A stretch of DNA of 64,000 bases from Ariolimax columbianus (lineage: Eukaryota; Mollusca; Gastropoda; Stylommatophora; Arionidae), in NCBI GenBank assembly GCA_036924085.1, contig JAVGWX010000002.1, positions 44,659,666 through 44,723,665 of the forward strand, written 5' to 3'. Below the pieces are notes generated by a model. The model had not been told where the DNA came from. It searched no databases and saw only the letters and a list, made by a program, of their open reading frames with translations. The position numbers and the translations under genes are program-made. Within the stretch, counting starts at the first letter, position 1. Every line of letters starts with the position of its first letter. Positions 42,991 through 53,072 of the stretch are shown piece after piece.

Positions 42991-44930
42991 CAATTATTTC
43001 TAACTTCACTTGAGTCACGGAGTATCGCAAAGATTGCCATCAACCACGCCTACCGCAGAACATCACCTGGACTAACTGATACATCATCGTAACTCGGGGG
43101 GGGGGGGGGGGGGGAAATTTCCTTGCTTTAGATCTATTCTGTGTATGTATACACGGGCATGTTTCTCCAACGAGCTTGTTTGTTTTTTCAGAAGTGCTCG
43201 CAGGTCGCATGCGAAACGTGAACATGTTGTATAAATGGTTAGAACAGGCGTAGTTTGCCCGGCGATAGGCAGAAAGAGATAGGAACAAATAAATATGACA
43301 AAATGGTCGGATTTTCATGCTTGCCCTTTGATAAAGTAAGATAATCCATCTAGGGAAGAAGGTAACTTGTGATGGGCAGAAGGCAGGTTGCTCCTTGAAA
43401 TAAACAGTTTTGTCTCTGTCGATGCTAATAGACACGCGGCGCTGCTTAGATCTGACCATCGGGCACATTGTTTCAGTGAAACCATTGCTTTTCTGGACTA
43501 AATCCAGGCACCAGCTCATAAAATCAAAGACAACATGCCTTAAAATGGCCCCAAAAAGACCATGTTTGTGTTTGTAAGGGGCCTCCGTCAAAAGGCTTCT
43601 TTATGTAAGGACACTAATGAAATGCAATACATTACGCATCCTTTAGAGGACATTTCTGAAGAATCTTCGCCATCCAGATCATGCCAGTAAACACAATAAT
43701 AAGAAATAACACAAAATAACGAGGTTGTAGTTGGGCGGTAATTGCATTTCTGTCTTTTGACTAAGTGACACGAGCTCAAAACTCCAATAATAACAATGTT
43801 GTTTTTCTTCAAATTTGTAGTAATAATAAAAACCTAGCATGTACACTGTGTAGCGGCGACTACATGTGAAAAGCGACATTTATTGCTCAGTTCTATAATT
43901 TTCCCGCGGACCCATAATATACACCGAAATAGTTTTTGAAACTCAAACTTTGCCAAAAACTAAAGACGTAATAAATGACAGCTGACAAAGACCAGTTTGC
44001 TGACGTAAATGTTTGCAAAGAACCCGGATGATTGTTAGTGATGTCATTATTATGAATGTAGATTCGGAGACTGACAGGTATAGCCAACCTGGCTTAGCCC
44101 GGCTGTTTGTTGGAAACTTATTTCATCAAGTGTGCTCCAATCAGTGACGGATAATAGAATCGCATATGTATACAAAGACTTAATGTACATACTGAGTGAG
44201 AACCCGTAGACCAAAACAGCTACTATGCATAATCAACGAGGAACTTTGATTGATTCATACGCCTTTTCATTCCGCGATGCATAGGGTCCCACTGCAGCTG
44301 ACTCCTGATCCCTTACTGGAAGCATGTATCCTTGAATATGTAGTGGCGGTTTCCAAGTCATGGGTTTTGGTTTTACTTAATGCGGTTGCCAGTCCTCTAA
44401 AAACATTAGATGGTCGCCGTAATACTTAATGTTTTGCTGGTGACAGTGGCGCTATTCTTGCCATCCCGGTAACCACTTGATAAAAGGAACATTGAATGCA
44501 CGTGTGGCTACGACCTAGACAGCTCCTCAACGGATACTGTCTATGTAGCAAAATATAAGAACCTGATTCCATCATCTTCGTTGCCGTCTGTCAGGTATTT
44601 CCTCCTTGTTTTGGCGGGAAGCACTCTTTAAACTACCGGTCGAGTCCATCTTGGCCATATCAGTGATTGTTTACCGTTTTGATAGGGTGGCAGCTATCCA
44701 GAAATTTTGCCATAATATTGGCTGAGTCTTGATAATTCGCCTTATCTCTCCATCCATACGAAGCAAAGGTTCACGAACAAGCTAAGTACCGGGCTTTATA
44801 TGTTCACTGTTCCTCTCATGGTTTGTTAGCTGTTTCCATCTGGTTTTTTTAAATGTAAATTGTTCTTTGTCGCTGATAAAGGTCTTTTGATCGTAACACA
44901 TGATTCCTTCGTATTCTTTTTCCTTTGCGG
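42991..44930. other. Unassigned; poly-G run and unassigned open frames
   Basis: Includes about 19 G at 43,096-43,114. A 183-codon minus-strand frame at 43,040-43,591 has a Pro run created by that G-run and no recognisable domain. No gene supported. Confidence 0.4.
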
Positions 44931-45639
44931 TATCTTAGCCATACATGTTTATACACTTTTACGTTCATTACTACATAAAATCTGTATCAAAGCATTGTAA
45001 GTACCTTTTCATTAGCAATGCTGAGGTTGCTAGCACCATGCACATTCCTATTTTTTTTAGTCTTTTACGACATTCGTGGAAGGTTACAGTTGTCCTATGC
45101 TTTTCAACTGAAATACCTCTGATGCGTAATCTAGCGAGATTACACTGCTCTGTTCGGTTAGAACTGTAACCTCCAAATATCTGATTTCAATGGACTGCTC
45201 TGTCTAATTTGACTTTCTTAGCTCTTTACCGTCTCCATTCTACCTGTTAGGTAACAAATTTGTGTGTTTCCTGACAATTGTTTCCTGTCAAGTTTGGGAG
45301 ACCTTGCAGGTAGCTATGCTACTGCTAGACCGGCTATGGCGTTGTCAGGACATACACGCACATTTGCTATGACAAGGTGGAGACGCAAGAGAGAAGACAA
45401 TTGGCTGACTGACCACTACCTTATTTAATTGATCATTTGCCTTTTTGCTCCAAAATGAAGCAAAGGGCCGACTCTACAGCTGACTACTTTACATGGCCCG
45501 AATCCGAGCATTTGCAGTGATGTTTTCATTAGCAGTGGTTTTACGTGATGAAGTTTCTAGCCATATGTCGCATTATACGACATGCTTTGAAGGTAACATT
45601 TGTCTAATCGATTCATTCCGGATGCCGCTCATATAAACG
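44931..45639. other. Unassigned; possible weak dispersed motif
   Basis: GTCTTTTACGACATTCGTGG near 45,059 and ATTATACGACATGCTTTGAA near 45,573 resemble CCTTTACGACATGCTTTGAA near 61,387. They may be edges of a decayed element family. Confidence 0.35.
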
Positions 45640-46240
45640 CTTTATCCGTCCAGAGTTGGTCAGCGAGCAGTGGTTCGGTTGCTAACAGCTGAAGGATGTC
45701 GACTAGGAAGTGATGCCACCACTTTGAGCCGAGCAGCAAAACTGCTAGCATGCAATGGAAATATCCCGGATCACCGAAACCCAACAAAATCAAGTAGCAC
45801 ATTTCCGCTGGTAAGGTTATGCTGACAGCGTTTCTTTTACCATGAGGGACATTAGTTCAATGCCATCCGCTCTAATGACACACTAGACAAGCTGTATACA
45901 GCAATCAAGAATAAACAACCCGACATGCTTTTGCGTGGTGTGATTCGTTGCACGACAATGCTCGTCCACATGTCGCGAACATTGTTCAGAAAATGTTAGC
46001 ACAGAAAAGGTGGGAAGTACTGCCACACCCATCCAATAGTCCCGATATGTCCCCTTGTGATTTCCATTTGTTCGAACCCTTAAACAAATGTCTGAAAGGA
46101 CAAAGATTCGTCTCCGATCCAGATGTCATGGTCTCGGTGACCAAGTGATTCAAAGATCAACCAAAGTCATTTGTTTTCGGACGGCATCAGTCGTCTACCC
46201 CAGCAGTAGGATGCGTGTCTGAATGTCCATGGCGACTTTT
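45640..46240 (+). pseudogene. Second mariner-like transposase remnant
   Basis: The plus strand reads NDTLDKLYTAIKNKQPDMLL, a stop, then HDNARPHVANIVQKML, WEVLPHPSNSPDMSPCDFHL, LNKCLKGQRFVSDPDVM and FKDQPKSFVFGRHQSS. HDNARPHVA holds the second catalytic Asp and SPDMSPCDFHLF the third. This is a different mariner lineage from the copy at 29 kb. N-terminal sequence is only a vague match (45,655-45,780) and the first Asp is not visible. Terminal inverted repeats were not found, so element ends are unknown. Confidence 0.8.
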
Positions 46241-46360
46241 TCTAACTAATCCTGTGGCATGTTTGCTCAATTACAATTTCTAAATTTAATTATGTTACAC
46301 CAGTTCACACGTTCATATGTTTGTAATAAAGCCACTGGGTCCGGTTTCACTTGAACACGC

Positions 46361-46361
<1 letters not shown>

Positions 46362-46433
<72 letters not shown>

Positions 46434-46440
46434 TTGTGTG
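46362..46440. repeat. (AT)n followed by (GT)n microsatellite
   Basis: About 58 bases of AT, then GTGTGTGTGT. Confidence 0.95.
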
Positions 46441-46689
46441 CGCGTGCTTGCGTGTGTGTGTGTCTTTATTTATTTATTTATTTATTCCAAGCTTCCAAAC
46501 ATCGTCTGAGCGTGCCCCAAAAAAGATGACGAAACAATGTCAGCGATGATCCGATCAACTGAACTCTGTATTGATGGGCCTGGGAGAGGCATTGCATTGC
46601 ACTACGGTTACGCTATGGAAAACATCATCGAACCTGGCAGACGGAATAGAATCCACAGAGGAAGAAGGAGTAGGTAGACCAAGATACAC

Positions 46690-46835
46690 GCGGAGAAGAG
46701 ACTGAAAATGAACCCTAATTTCTTTTGTCTGGTGTGTAAGTAGATGACACGTAACGGAAATGAACCCTAATTTCTGTTGACTGGTGTGTAAGTAGACGAC
46801 ACTTAACGGAACTGAACCATCATTTATGTTGTCTG
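46690..46835. repeat. About 52-bp tandem repeat, 2.7 copies
   Basis: AATGAACCCTAATTTCTTTT and GTCTGGTGTGTAAGTAGATG repeat with small changes. Confidence 0.8.
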
Positions 46836-47934
46836 GTGTGTTCGTTTTTGGGGTGTTTAAATTATGTGTATTTCAATATATTTTTCCGTTCTAATTGTTG
46901 CTCAAATAAATTGTTAGCGGTATGTTTTTCTAATTTGAGTGAGTAATGCTCTTGTCAACCACATAACCAGTACGTTTGTTTACATCAGGGCGTGTCTATC
47001 ATCTTGACAGTGTGACGGCCGGTCTAGATTGGCCACAGTTATTTTGTGTCATTGTGTAGAAATCCGACCTACAAAACGCAATTTTTTTTTTTGTAATGAA
47101 AAAAAATAAAATGTATGTATTGTACATAACTGCGCTAGATACCTAGTCGTGCATTAAGCTGGCTAGGCCTGGTTTGGTTGATGGTCTTACGTAGAAACAT
47201 TAACGAGGAGAGAAAATAGCGCAACACCTTAAAGTTCACATGAACACAAACTAGGTCAAACGCTCCAGGGAGGTTTTTCCAGGTTATGCCTGCCTGACTG
47301 CTTCTGTTAGCCCTGGTTATTTACGTGTGTGTTTGCTCGTTTATTTCCCGGCGTATATATAAACATTTCAAGATGACAGGTTAAATATTGAAATTTGTCC
47401 TTGCAATTGCAAGGCTGAATTTAGTTGACTGGTCTGTTGTAGTGAGTTTGTTTAGTGTTAGTAGTTCTTGTCTCTTTCTGACTTTTTATTGCTTTGTTTG
47501 TTTCGATTTTGCACTTTTATTTGTACCGTCTACCTGGTGAGATTTCTGAAATAATTTTTTCTTTGAGGCTGTCTCGTTTGGAGCTACTAGTGCTGAATTG
47601 AGTTCACTCTTGATGTTTTTTATTTGGTGGTGGGTAACAGTGGCTCTTTCTACATCCCGAGCGTATTTAAGAAAGGGGGCCGGGGTACATCTAACTCTAG
47701 AGCTATGCGAGGGTCCTCAGTAAACAAATCACAGTGCGGCTTGCAATGTAAATCCCCAAGTCATTGACCAGACTGTTTCCACGGAGACCTACTTAACAAG
47801 TGAGGCGGGGTCTTCATCAGTATATTTCACCTGACCCTGACCTGTCGACACAACTGTGAAAGAGTAACTGTTGGGTTTGTGGGGGAAGGATTTAGGGTTT
47901 CCAAAATTGGGGGGTGGGGTGCTATGATGTGAAA
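46836..47934. other. Unassigned, no gene supported
   Basis: A minus-strand stretch of about 70 stop-free codons around 47,500-47,710 (it includes RDVERATVTHHQIKNIKSE) is Lys/Gln-rich. It might be from an ORF1-type element protein, but I cannot name it. Confidence 0.3.
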
Positions 47935-48225
47935 AGGATGCCGTGACTTTGTGTCGCAGTTTACAACGATACATACGTCTTTCGGCCCGACACATCCGAT
48001 TTCAGCTGCCTTTTTTAAGTACCTGGTTTGTCTTCCCACTGCGATCCCTATCCCGTGGTCAGACTACTCTACTGGCTAGTGCAGCCTGTTCCCAGGACCG
48101 TCACATGGAGGAAGAATAGGGTATTGGTTATCTCTGGTACGCTGACCCCGTTGCAACCAGCCAACTTTGAGTCACTGGCTGCTGTTAACTCACGCACTGC
48201 TGCATCATGCTCATGCATGTTATTT
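47935..48225 (-). repeat. Family B SINE-like repeat, copy 3
   Basis: On the minus strand it carries TGACTCAAAGTTGGCTGGTT, GGGATAGGGATCGCAGTGGG, CGGATGTGTCGGGCCGAAAG and GTAAACTGCGACACAAAGTC in family order. Confidence 0.75.
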
Positions 48226-48394
48226 TGTGAATTACTTTTAATCCATTTTTAAGATCCATCAACATTTGTATTAATTCCTTAAAAATAATCCCAGTAAATG
48301 TATATATCCACAATCCTATACCGGATATTTGGGGCCGAAAAGTACCGATGTCTTAGCCTCGTACAACACAACGTAACCCCGGTGGTTCGCTGGG

Positions 48395-48615
48395 GTCCTT
48401 TGTGTATGACAAGGACAATAATACCACCACTGCCCCGTCAGAGCGTGTCGTAAGAGGCGACACATTGTGTGACACTGCATAACACCAGCCATGGTTAGAT
48501 GGTTTGTTTAGAGCAGCATAGAATGCGCCTAACAGGCTGCCGGTCTACTTTCCTCAAGTGTTTCAGTCTAATCAGATGGACTCGCATATCGATTAACAGC
48601 CCTCCGCGGCATTTG
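48395..48615 (+). repeat. Dispersed repeat family E, copy 2
   Basis: Same block order as 27,845-28,065: CACCACTGCCCC, GTCGTAAGAGGCGAC, TGGTTTGTTTAGAGCAGCAT, GCCTAACAGGCTGCCGGTCT and ATGGACTCGCATATCGATTA. Confidence 0.75.
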
Positions 48616-48834
48616 TCCCACAGCATCGGATCAATGTTCGAGCCTAGCAGGCTAAGTAAGAAATTATCCTCCCGGCTACATCCAGTTCATACCAGAGTTT
48701 GTACTTGCACGTGTACATCTGTCTACGAATAAGTACATGTCGATTAAGAACTAAAAACGTAACAAAACGCCAAAGAAGAAGAAGAGATAGAAAAAAAGGT
48801 TGTTCAATATTATATGTATATGGCTTGGCTTCGG

Positions 48835-49160
48835 TCGTTATTTCTCAGTCTCCATGACACCGGCCTAAGTAGCAGAATGTAGTCCAGAGAACAGAATGAG
48901 CTGTGTCGTAGTTTACATCTTGACTGCGATATTTTCACCTTTCGGTCCAACACATCCGACTTCAGCAAGCATTTTTTGAGTACCGGATTAGCATTCCCTC
49001 TTCGGTCCCTTCTCCTTAGCCAGTCTGCTCTGTTGCAGCCTGTTATCCAGGATCGCCGCGAGGGGGTGTAGAAGGGCATTGGCAGCTCTGGTTCGCTGGC
49101 CCTGACGCTAGCAGTCAGCTATGGGTCGCTGACCACTGCAGCTCATGCGCTCTTATGTGT
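48835..49160 (-). repeat. Family B SINE-like repeat, copy 4 (near full)
   Basis: The minus strand starts with GAGCTGCAGTGGTCAGCGAC and passes CTGACTGCTAGCGTCAGGGC, AACCAGAGCTGCCAATGCCC, GGCTAAGGAGAAGGGACCGA, CGGATGTGTTGGACCGAAAG and TGTAAACTACGACACAGCTC. Confidence 0.85.
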
Positions 49161-49724
49161 ATATAATTTAGAATGCACGTTTTGTAACTTTGAAAGAGGG
49201 ATAATGCCATTCTGACATCTGAAAGGACTGTTGGGTCAAACAAGGTTGAAGACCCTTGTTCTAGGCTCTGAGAGGAGTTGCTCGTTGACAAACAGCTGGA
49301 CACGAGGAGAGGCACTACACCGGTTAACACCTGGGCGAGGGGAGGAGAGGAGAGAGGGTGAGGGAGTAATCAGGACTTGCGGGAGTGAAAACGGGAGCGA
49401 AAGTATTCCTGTGGTGGTGGGAGCGAAACGAAAGAGAAATTGGAACATTTCAAGTTTGTCCGAGACGAGAGGGTGGCTGAGCGTTTTGTCTGTCTGTGAT
49501 ACGACTTCATGGATATGCGTTCAAAATTAGAGAAGATATTTTTGTCCTCTATCAGAGGTAAAATAAACACCTATCCTGCACACTGTGGCGACTGCACGGA
49601 CAAGCGACCTTTGTTAGCACTAAAAATCATCAATGTGGACCCCAGCAATGTGAATATAATCCATAATGATAGTTTTAAAAAAGTATAGTGACCCCTTGGT
49701 TTTGGTGAAGGAGCACCCATTTCT
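49161..49724. other. Unassigned spacer
   Basis: No gene recognised. TGTGGACCCCAGCAATG at about 49,633 recurs near 63,447 as AGTGGACCCCAGCAATGATA, possibly an element edge. Confidence 0.35.
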
Positions 49725-50062
49725 CTTCTTCTTCTTCGTTCGATCTCAATCTCCCACTACCAAACCCTGAAAGGGTAAGTAACAGGATGTATTCCAGAGA
49801 ACGGAATGCGTTGTGTCGTAGTTTACAGCTTGTCTGCGATATTTGCACCTTTCGGTCCAACACTCCGACTTCAGAAAGCATTTTTTGAGTACCGGGTTAG
49901 CATCCCCTCTTTGATCCCTTCTCCTTAGCCAGTCTGCCCTGCTGCAGCCTGTTATCCAGGATCACCGCGTGGAGGTGTAGAAGGGTCTTGGTAGCTCTGG
50001 TTCGCTGGCCCTGACGCTAGCAGTCAGCTATGGGTCGCTAACCCCTGCAGCTCATGCGCTGC
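49725..50062 (-). repeat. Family B SINE-like repeat, copy 5, with (GAA)n tail
   Basis: Minus-strand order is as in copy 4, and the 3' end is GAGATCGAACGAAGAAGAAG. The short GAA tail is the clearest in the window. Its 5' part is the founder of the adjoining 72-bp array. Confidence 0.85.
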
Positions 50063-50572
50063 TCAGCTCTGGTTCGCTGGCCCTGACGCTAGCAGTCAGC
50101 TATGGGTCGCTGACCACTGCAGCTCATGCGCTGCTCAGCTCTGGTTCGCTGGCCCTGACGCTAGCAGTCAGCTATGGGTCGCTGACCACTGCAGCTCATG
50201 CGCTGCTCAGCTCTGGTTCGCTGGTCCTGACGCTAGCAGTCAGCTATGGGTCGCTGACCACTGCAGCTCATGCGCTGCTCAGCTCTGGTTCGCTGGCCCT
50301 GACGCTAGCAGTCAGCTATGGGTCGCTGACCACTGCAGCTCATGCGCTGCTCAGCTCTGGTTCGCTGGCCCTGACGCTAGCAGTCAGCTATGGGTCGCTG
50401 ACCACTGCAGCTCATGCGCTGCTCAGCTCTGGTTCGCTGGCCCTGACGCTAGCAGTCAGCTATGGGTCGCTGACCACTGCAGCTCATGCGCTGCTCAGCT
50501 CTGGCTCGCTGGCCCTGACGCTAGCAGTCAGCTATGGGTCGCTGACCACTGCAGCTCATGCGCTGCTCAGCA
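49991..50572. repeat. 72-bp minisatellite from family B 5' end, about 8 copies
   Basis: The unit GCTCTGGTTCGCTGGCCCTG, ACGCTAGCAGTCAGCTATGG and GTCGCTGACCACTGCAGCTC plus ATGCGCTGCTCA repeats nearly identically eight times. The same sequence occurs once at the 5' end of family B copy 4, so the array was made from family B. Confidence 0.96.
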
Positions 50573-50831
50573 TCTTGATCCCAAGCACCCCTTTCAATCA
50601 TAGACATCCGTTTTGGTTACATCAGGGCGTGTGAGCGTTAAAAACATCCAGACTCTTAAGAAGAGCTAAAAACTACTTGGCCCTGCAAATACGTGATGTC
50701 CAATGACAGCACTGGGCTAGAGAGGACGCTCTTATGATAGCTTGTCCACAACTTCCACGATAGGATATAGGGGGGAAGACAATCTGTCAAATTACCCGAA
50801 TGTCAATGGATCAATCAATAATCAATTAATC
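50573..50831. other. Unassigned spacer
   Basis: No feature recognised. Confidence 0.4.
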
Positions 50832-51111
50832 CAGTGGTTCCCAAATTGTGTGCAGCGGCACCCTGGGGTGTTGTAGCTGATTAACAGGAATGTCGCGAAA
50901 CATTCCACTATTGTCACTGAAATGACACTTAGTCTTCATGGTCTTAGAATCGCTGCTAAGTGGTAAAACTTTGCCATATTATTTATATTTGTGCGAAGAT
51001 GGGATTTTCAGCTGTTACTGTGATGAAAAGCAAAGTGAAACAGGAAATGAGGGTGCTTGTCGTCCGGTTTGATTCTAAGATTTGAGAAGATGTGCAGTGA
51101 ACAACAGGATC

Positions 51112-51123
51112 ACCCGTACCACT
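51112..51123. repeat. 12-bp target-site duplication, left copy
   Basis: ACCCGTACCACT, repeated exactly at 51,285-51,296 on the other side of the family B insertion. Confidence 0.88.
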
Positions 51124-51284
51124 GCTTCTTCTGCGTTCATTCTCAATCTCCCGCTACCAAGCCCTGAACAGGGTTTTGCAAGTAGCAGGGTGTAGTCCGG
51201 AGAACGAGTTTGCATTGTGTCGCTAGTTTACAGTTTGACTGCGATATTTGCATCTTTCGGTCCGACTCAACCCTCTTCGGCAGG
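51124..51284 (-). repeat. Family B SINE-like repeat, copy 6, 5'-truncated insertion
   Basis: The 161-bp 3' half of family B on the minus strand: CCGAAAGATGCAAATATCGC, CAGTCAAACTGTAAACTAGC, then TAGCGGGAGATTGAGAATGA and the tail ACGCAGAAGAAGC. It is flanked by exact 12-bp repeats. 5' truncation plus a tail plus target duplication is the signature of LINE-driven retroposition. Confidence 0.88.
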
Positions 51285-51296
51285 ACCCGTACCACT
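51285..51296. repeat. 12-bp target-site duplication, right copy
   Basis: Identical to 51,112-51,123. Confidence 0.88.
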
Positions 51297-51355
51297 AATT
51301 ACGATTATTCAATTATATGATCATTCAATGTATTTAGTTTTTACATCAACTTTTT

Positions 51356-51480
51356 GTGAATTTGAAATACGCTTTTCATTAATTCTGTTTGTGAATTTGA
51401 AAAACGCTTTTCATTAATTCTGTTTGTGAATTTGAAAAACACTTTTCATTAATTCTGTTTGTGAATTTGAAAAACGCTTT
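51356..51480. repeat. 35-bp tandem repeat inside the hAT element, about 3.5 copies
   Basis: GAATTTGAAAAACGCTTTTC plus ATTAATTCTGTTTGT repeats. Confidence 0.93.
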
Positions 51481-51639
51481 ATTTATATTGTTTCAGCTGC
51501 TCAACTTAACCGCATCAACTGCATACTGCAACTGTTAAGTGGGATTATTTTCTGACTTGGGGCGCCGTGGAAAAATTATGGCACACTAAGTGTGCCGTGG
51601 ACTGAAAAAGTTTGCGAACCACTGCTTTGACCCGTTACG

Positions 51640-52300
51640 GTACCATGGTAGAAACATCAACACACAAAAGTCTTCCTTAGTTCTTCATCCTACGGACAGT
51701 TTTGGAAAATAATCTCCTGAACATTCTCTGTTTTTATCAACCCATACATTTCTTTGTCCTCCTCTCTTCCTTCCATTTTCAACTGTTCCCTGCGATATTA
51801 CTTTTGGCATTGAGTCATGTCTCGTGACATGACCAAACCATGTCAGTTTTCGACGTTGCCCTCCTGACGATCCCTGCCTACATGTCAGTTTTCGACACTG
51901 CTCTCCTGACGATCCCTGCCTACATGTCAGTTTTCGACGCTGCTCTCCTGATGATCCCTGCCTACATGTCAGTTTTCGACGCTGCTCTCCTGACAGTCCC
52001 TGCCTACATGTCAGTTTTCGACGCTGCTCTCCTGACGATCCCTGCCTACATTTCAGTGAAGTTATTAGTTTCTGACATAATCGTTTCTTTTATGTTCTTT
52101 ATAAAAGATGCGCAAAATTCTTCAGTAGAATTTACATTTAAAATGGGGAAAATCCTTCTTTCATATCAGCAGTTAGTGTCCAGCTCTCATATCCGTACAA
52201 AAGAACACACATCACTAATGATTTGTTTAATTTGGCTCCCACTGCAGTGCTGATGCTACAATTCAAAATTTCAAAGAATTAACTCCTTGAGTGAAACCGG
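51640..52300 (-). pseudogene. LINE ORF2 C-terminal region containing an in-frame tandem repeat
   Basis: The minus strand gives CSISTAVGAKLNKSLVMCVL, LYGYESWTLTADMKEGF, then ILRIFYKEHKRNDYV in another frame, matching the LLYGCESWTLT and R-I-S-Y-K-E-H segments of CR1/L2-type ORF2. It then enters a 42-bp repeat, and resumes as a broken form of the W-F-G-H...GRRRGRPRK tail. Stops and frame changes are frequent. No catalytic core. Confidence 0.72.
51838..52060. repeat. 42-bp in-frame tandem repeat within LINE tail, about 5 copies
   Basis: The unit ATGTCAGTTTTCGACGCTGC, TCTCCTGACGATCCCTGCCT and AC. On the LINE (minus) strand each unit encodes a 14-residue segment, RQGSSGEQRRKLTC, that corresponds to the R-K-L-T-W-F-G-H region of ORF2. 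Confidence 0.93.
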
Positions 52301-52321
52301 GTTGACAAGAATACGTCCATT

Positions 52322-52642
52322 GTGACCTGTCAAGCAGGTAGTAAAAGTCCACTAACGAGGGTTGCTAGCAACCGTATTAGGTTTATGTTTGAAGCTGCTC
52401 GTGGTGGGTTAAATCTTGACGCTTCTTTGGTATTGGGTTACGTGCCTGTTCGTGATGTACTTAAGAAGGTGCACCAGGTTCCTCCTGGCTGTAGTGCAAT
52501 GCGAAGCTCCTCAGTAAGCTCACTAATATGGGGATTACATAACAACTTCGTTAATGAGACTGATGTGGCACATCCTGTTCACAGGAGATTGGGCGTGAAC
52601 ATGAGGTGTGTTTTTGTTTCACCTGACCCTGATTACAGTTAG
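52322..52642 (+). CDS. Unassigned open frame, 106 codons
   Basis: A stop-free stretch starting at an ATG, with balanced amino acid use. I do not recognise it. It lies between two LINE fragments and may be element-derived. No splice sites, promoter or homology could be assigned, so the coding call is weak. Confidence 0.2.
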   Translation: MTCQAGSKSPLTRVASNRIRFMFEAARGGLNLDASLVLGYVPVRDVLKKVHQVPPGCSAMRSSSVSSLIWGLHNNFVNETDVAHPVHRRLGVNMRCVFVSPDPDYS

Positions 52643-52869
52643 CTCACATCCTCTTCATGTGAAAATTGCCACTGCAAATGCTCGGATACATGGGTAAACT
52701 GTAATGGTGGCCATTTGCTTTACTGGATCGAAACGGCTAGTCAAATCTGTCAGAGGGACTGGAATCTATCTACGAGTTCATATGTTTTAAAGGTGTGCTC
52801 CGCACTGGGGGCCGGTTCGGATCGAGGGTGGGGTAAGCTAACATCAAAGTCTGTCACTCTGGTTATTGA

Positions 52870-53060
52870 ATCATATGTCTACTTTAAGAGAAAGAAAGCT
52901 ACCCAGGCTGTCAGAAGAAAACAGAACCGACCAGACGACCGGCACTGACAGATAGCTATTCTTTGGTTCAGGACAGGGCACAACATGCTGACCAGACACA
53001 TGTACAATCAAGTTGTCTACTTCACCCCTGTACACATGTGGATTTAACGGATAAACTACT
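52870..53060 (+). pseudogene. LINE RNase H C-terminal tail scrap
   Basis: QAVRRKQNRPDDRH, a stop, then WFRTGHNMLTRHMYNQVVYF. The L-R-T-G-H-N-R-L segment is the same as in the better copy at 54,880-54,950 (RLRTGHNRLKGHLYNKMRIG). Confidence 0.6.
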
Positions 53061-53072
53061 GAGCATGTTTTA

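Larger units (their letters stand above)
50832..51624. mobile_element. hAT-like non-autonomous DNA transposon with nested SINE
   Basis: Left end CAGTGGTTCCCAAATTGTGT; right end, reverse complement, CAGTGGTTCGCAAACTTTTT. CAGTGGTTC-type ends are typical of hAT elements of the Charlie kind. Subterminal ACGGCACACTTAGTGTGCC near the right end is also typical (palindromic). No transposase is recognisable inside. An exact 8-bp target duplication is not evident. The SINE-like family B fragment at 51,124-51,284 is inserted in it. Confidence 0.72.

Noticed and set aside
43040..43591. 183-codon minus-strand frame
   Set aside because: No recognisable domain; its Pro run comes from a G-homopolymer, and nothing supports expression.
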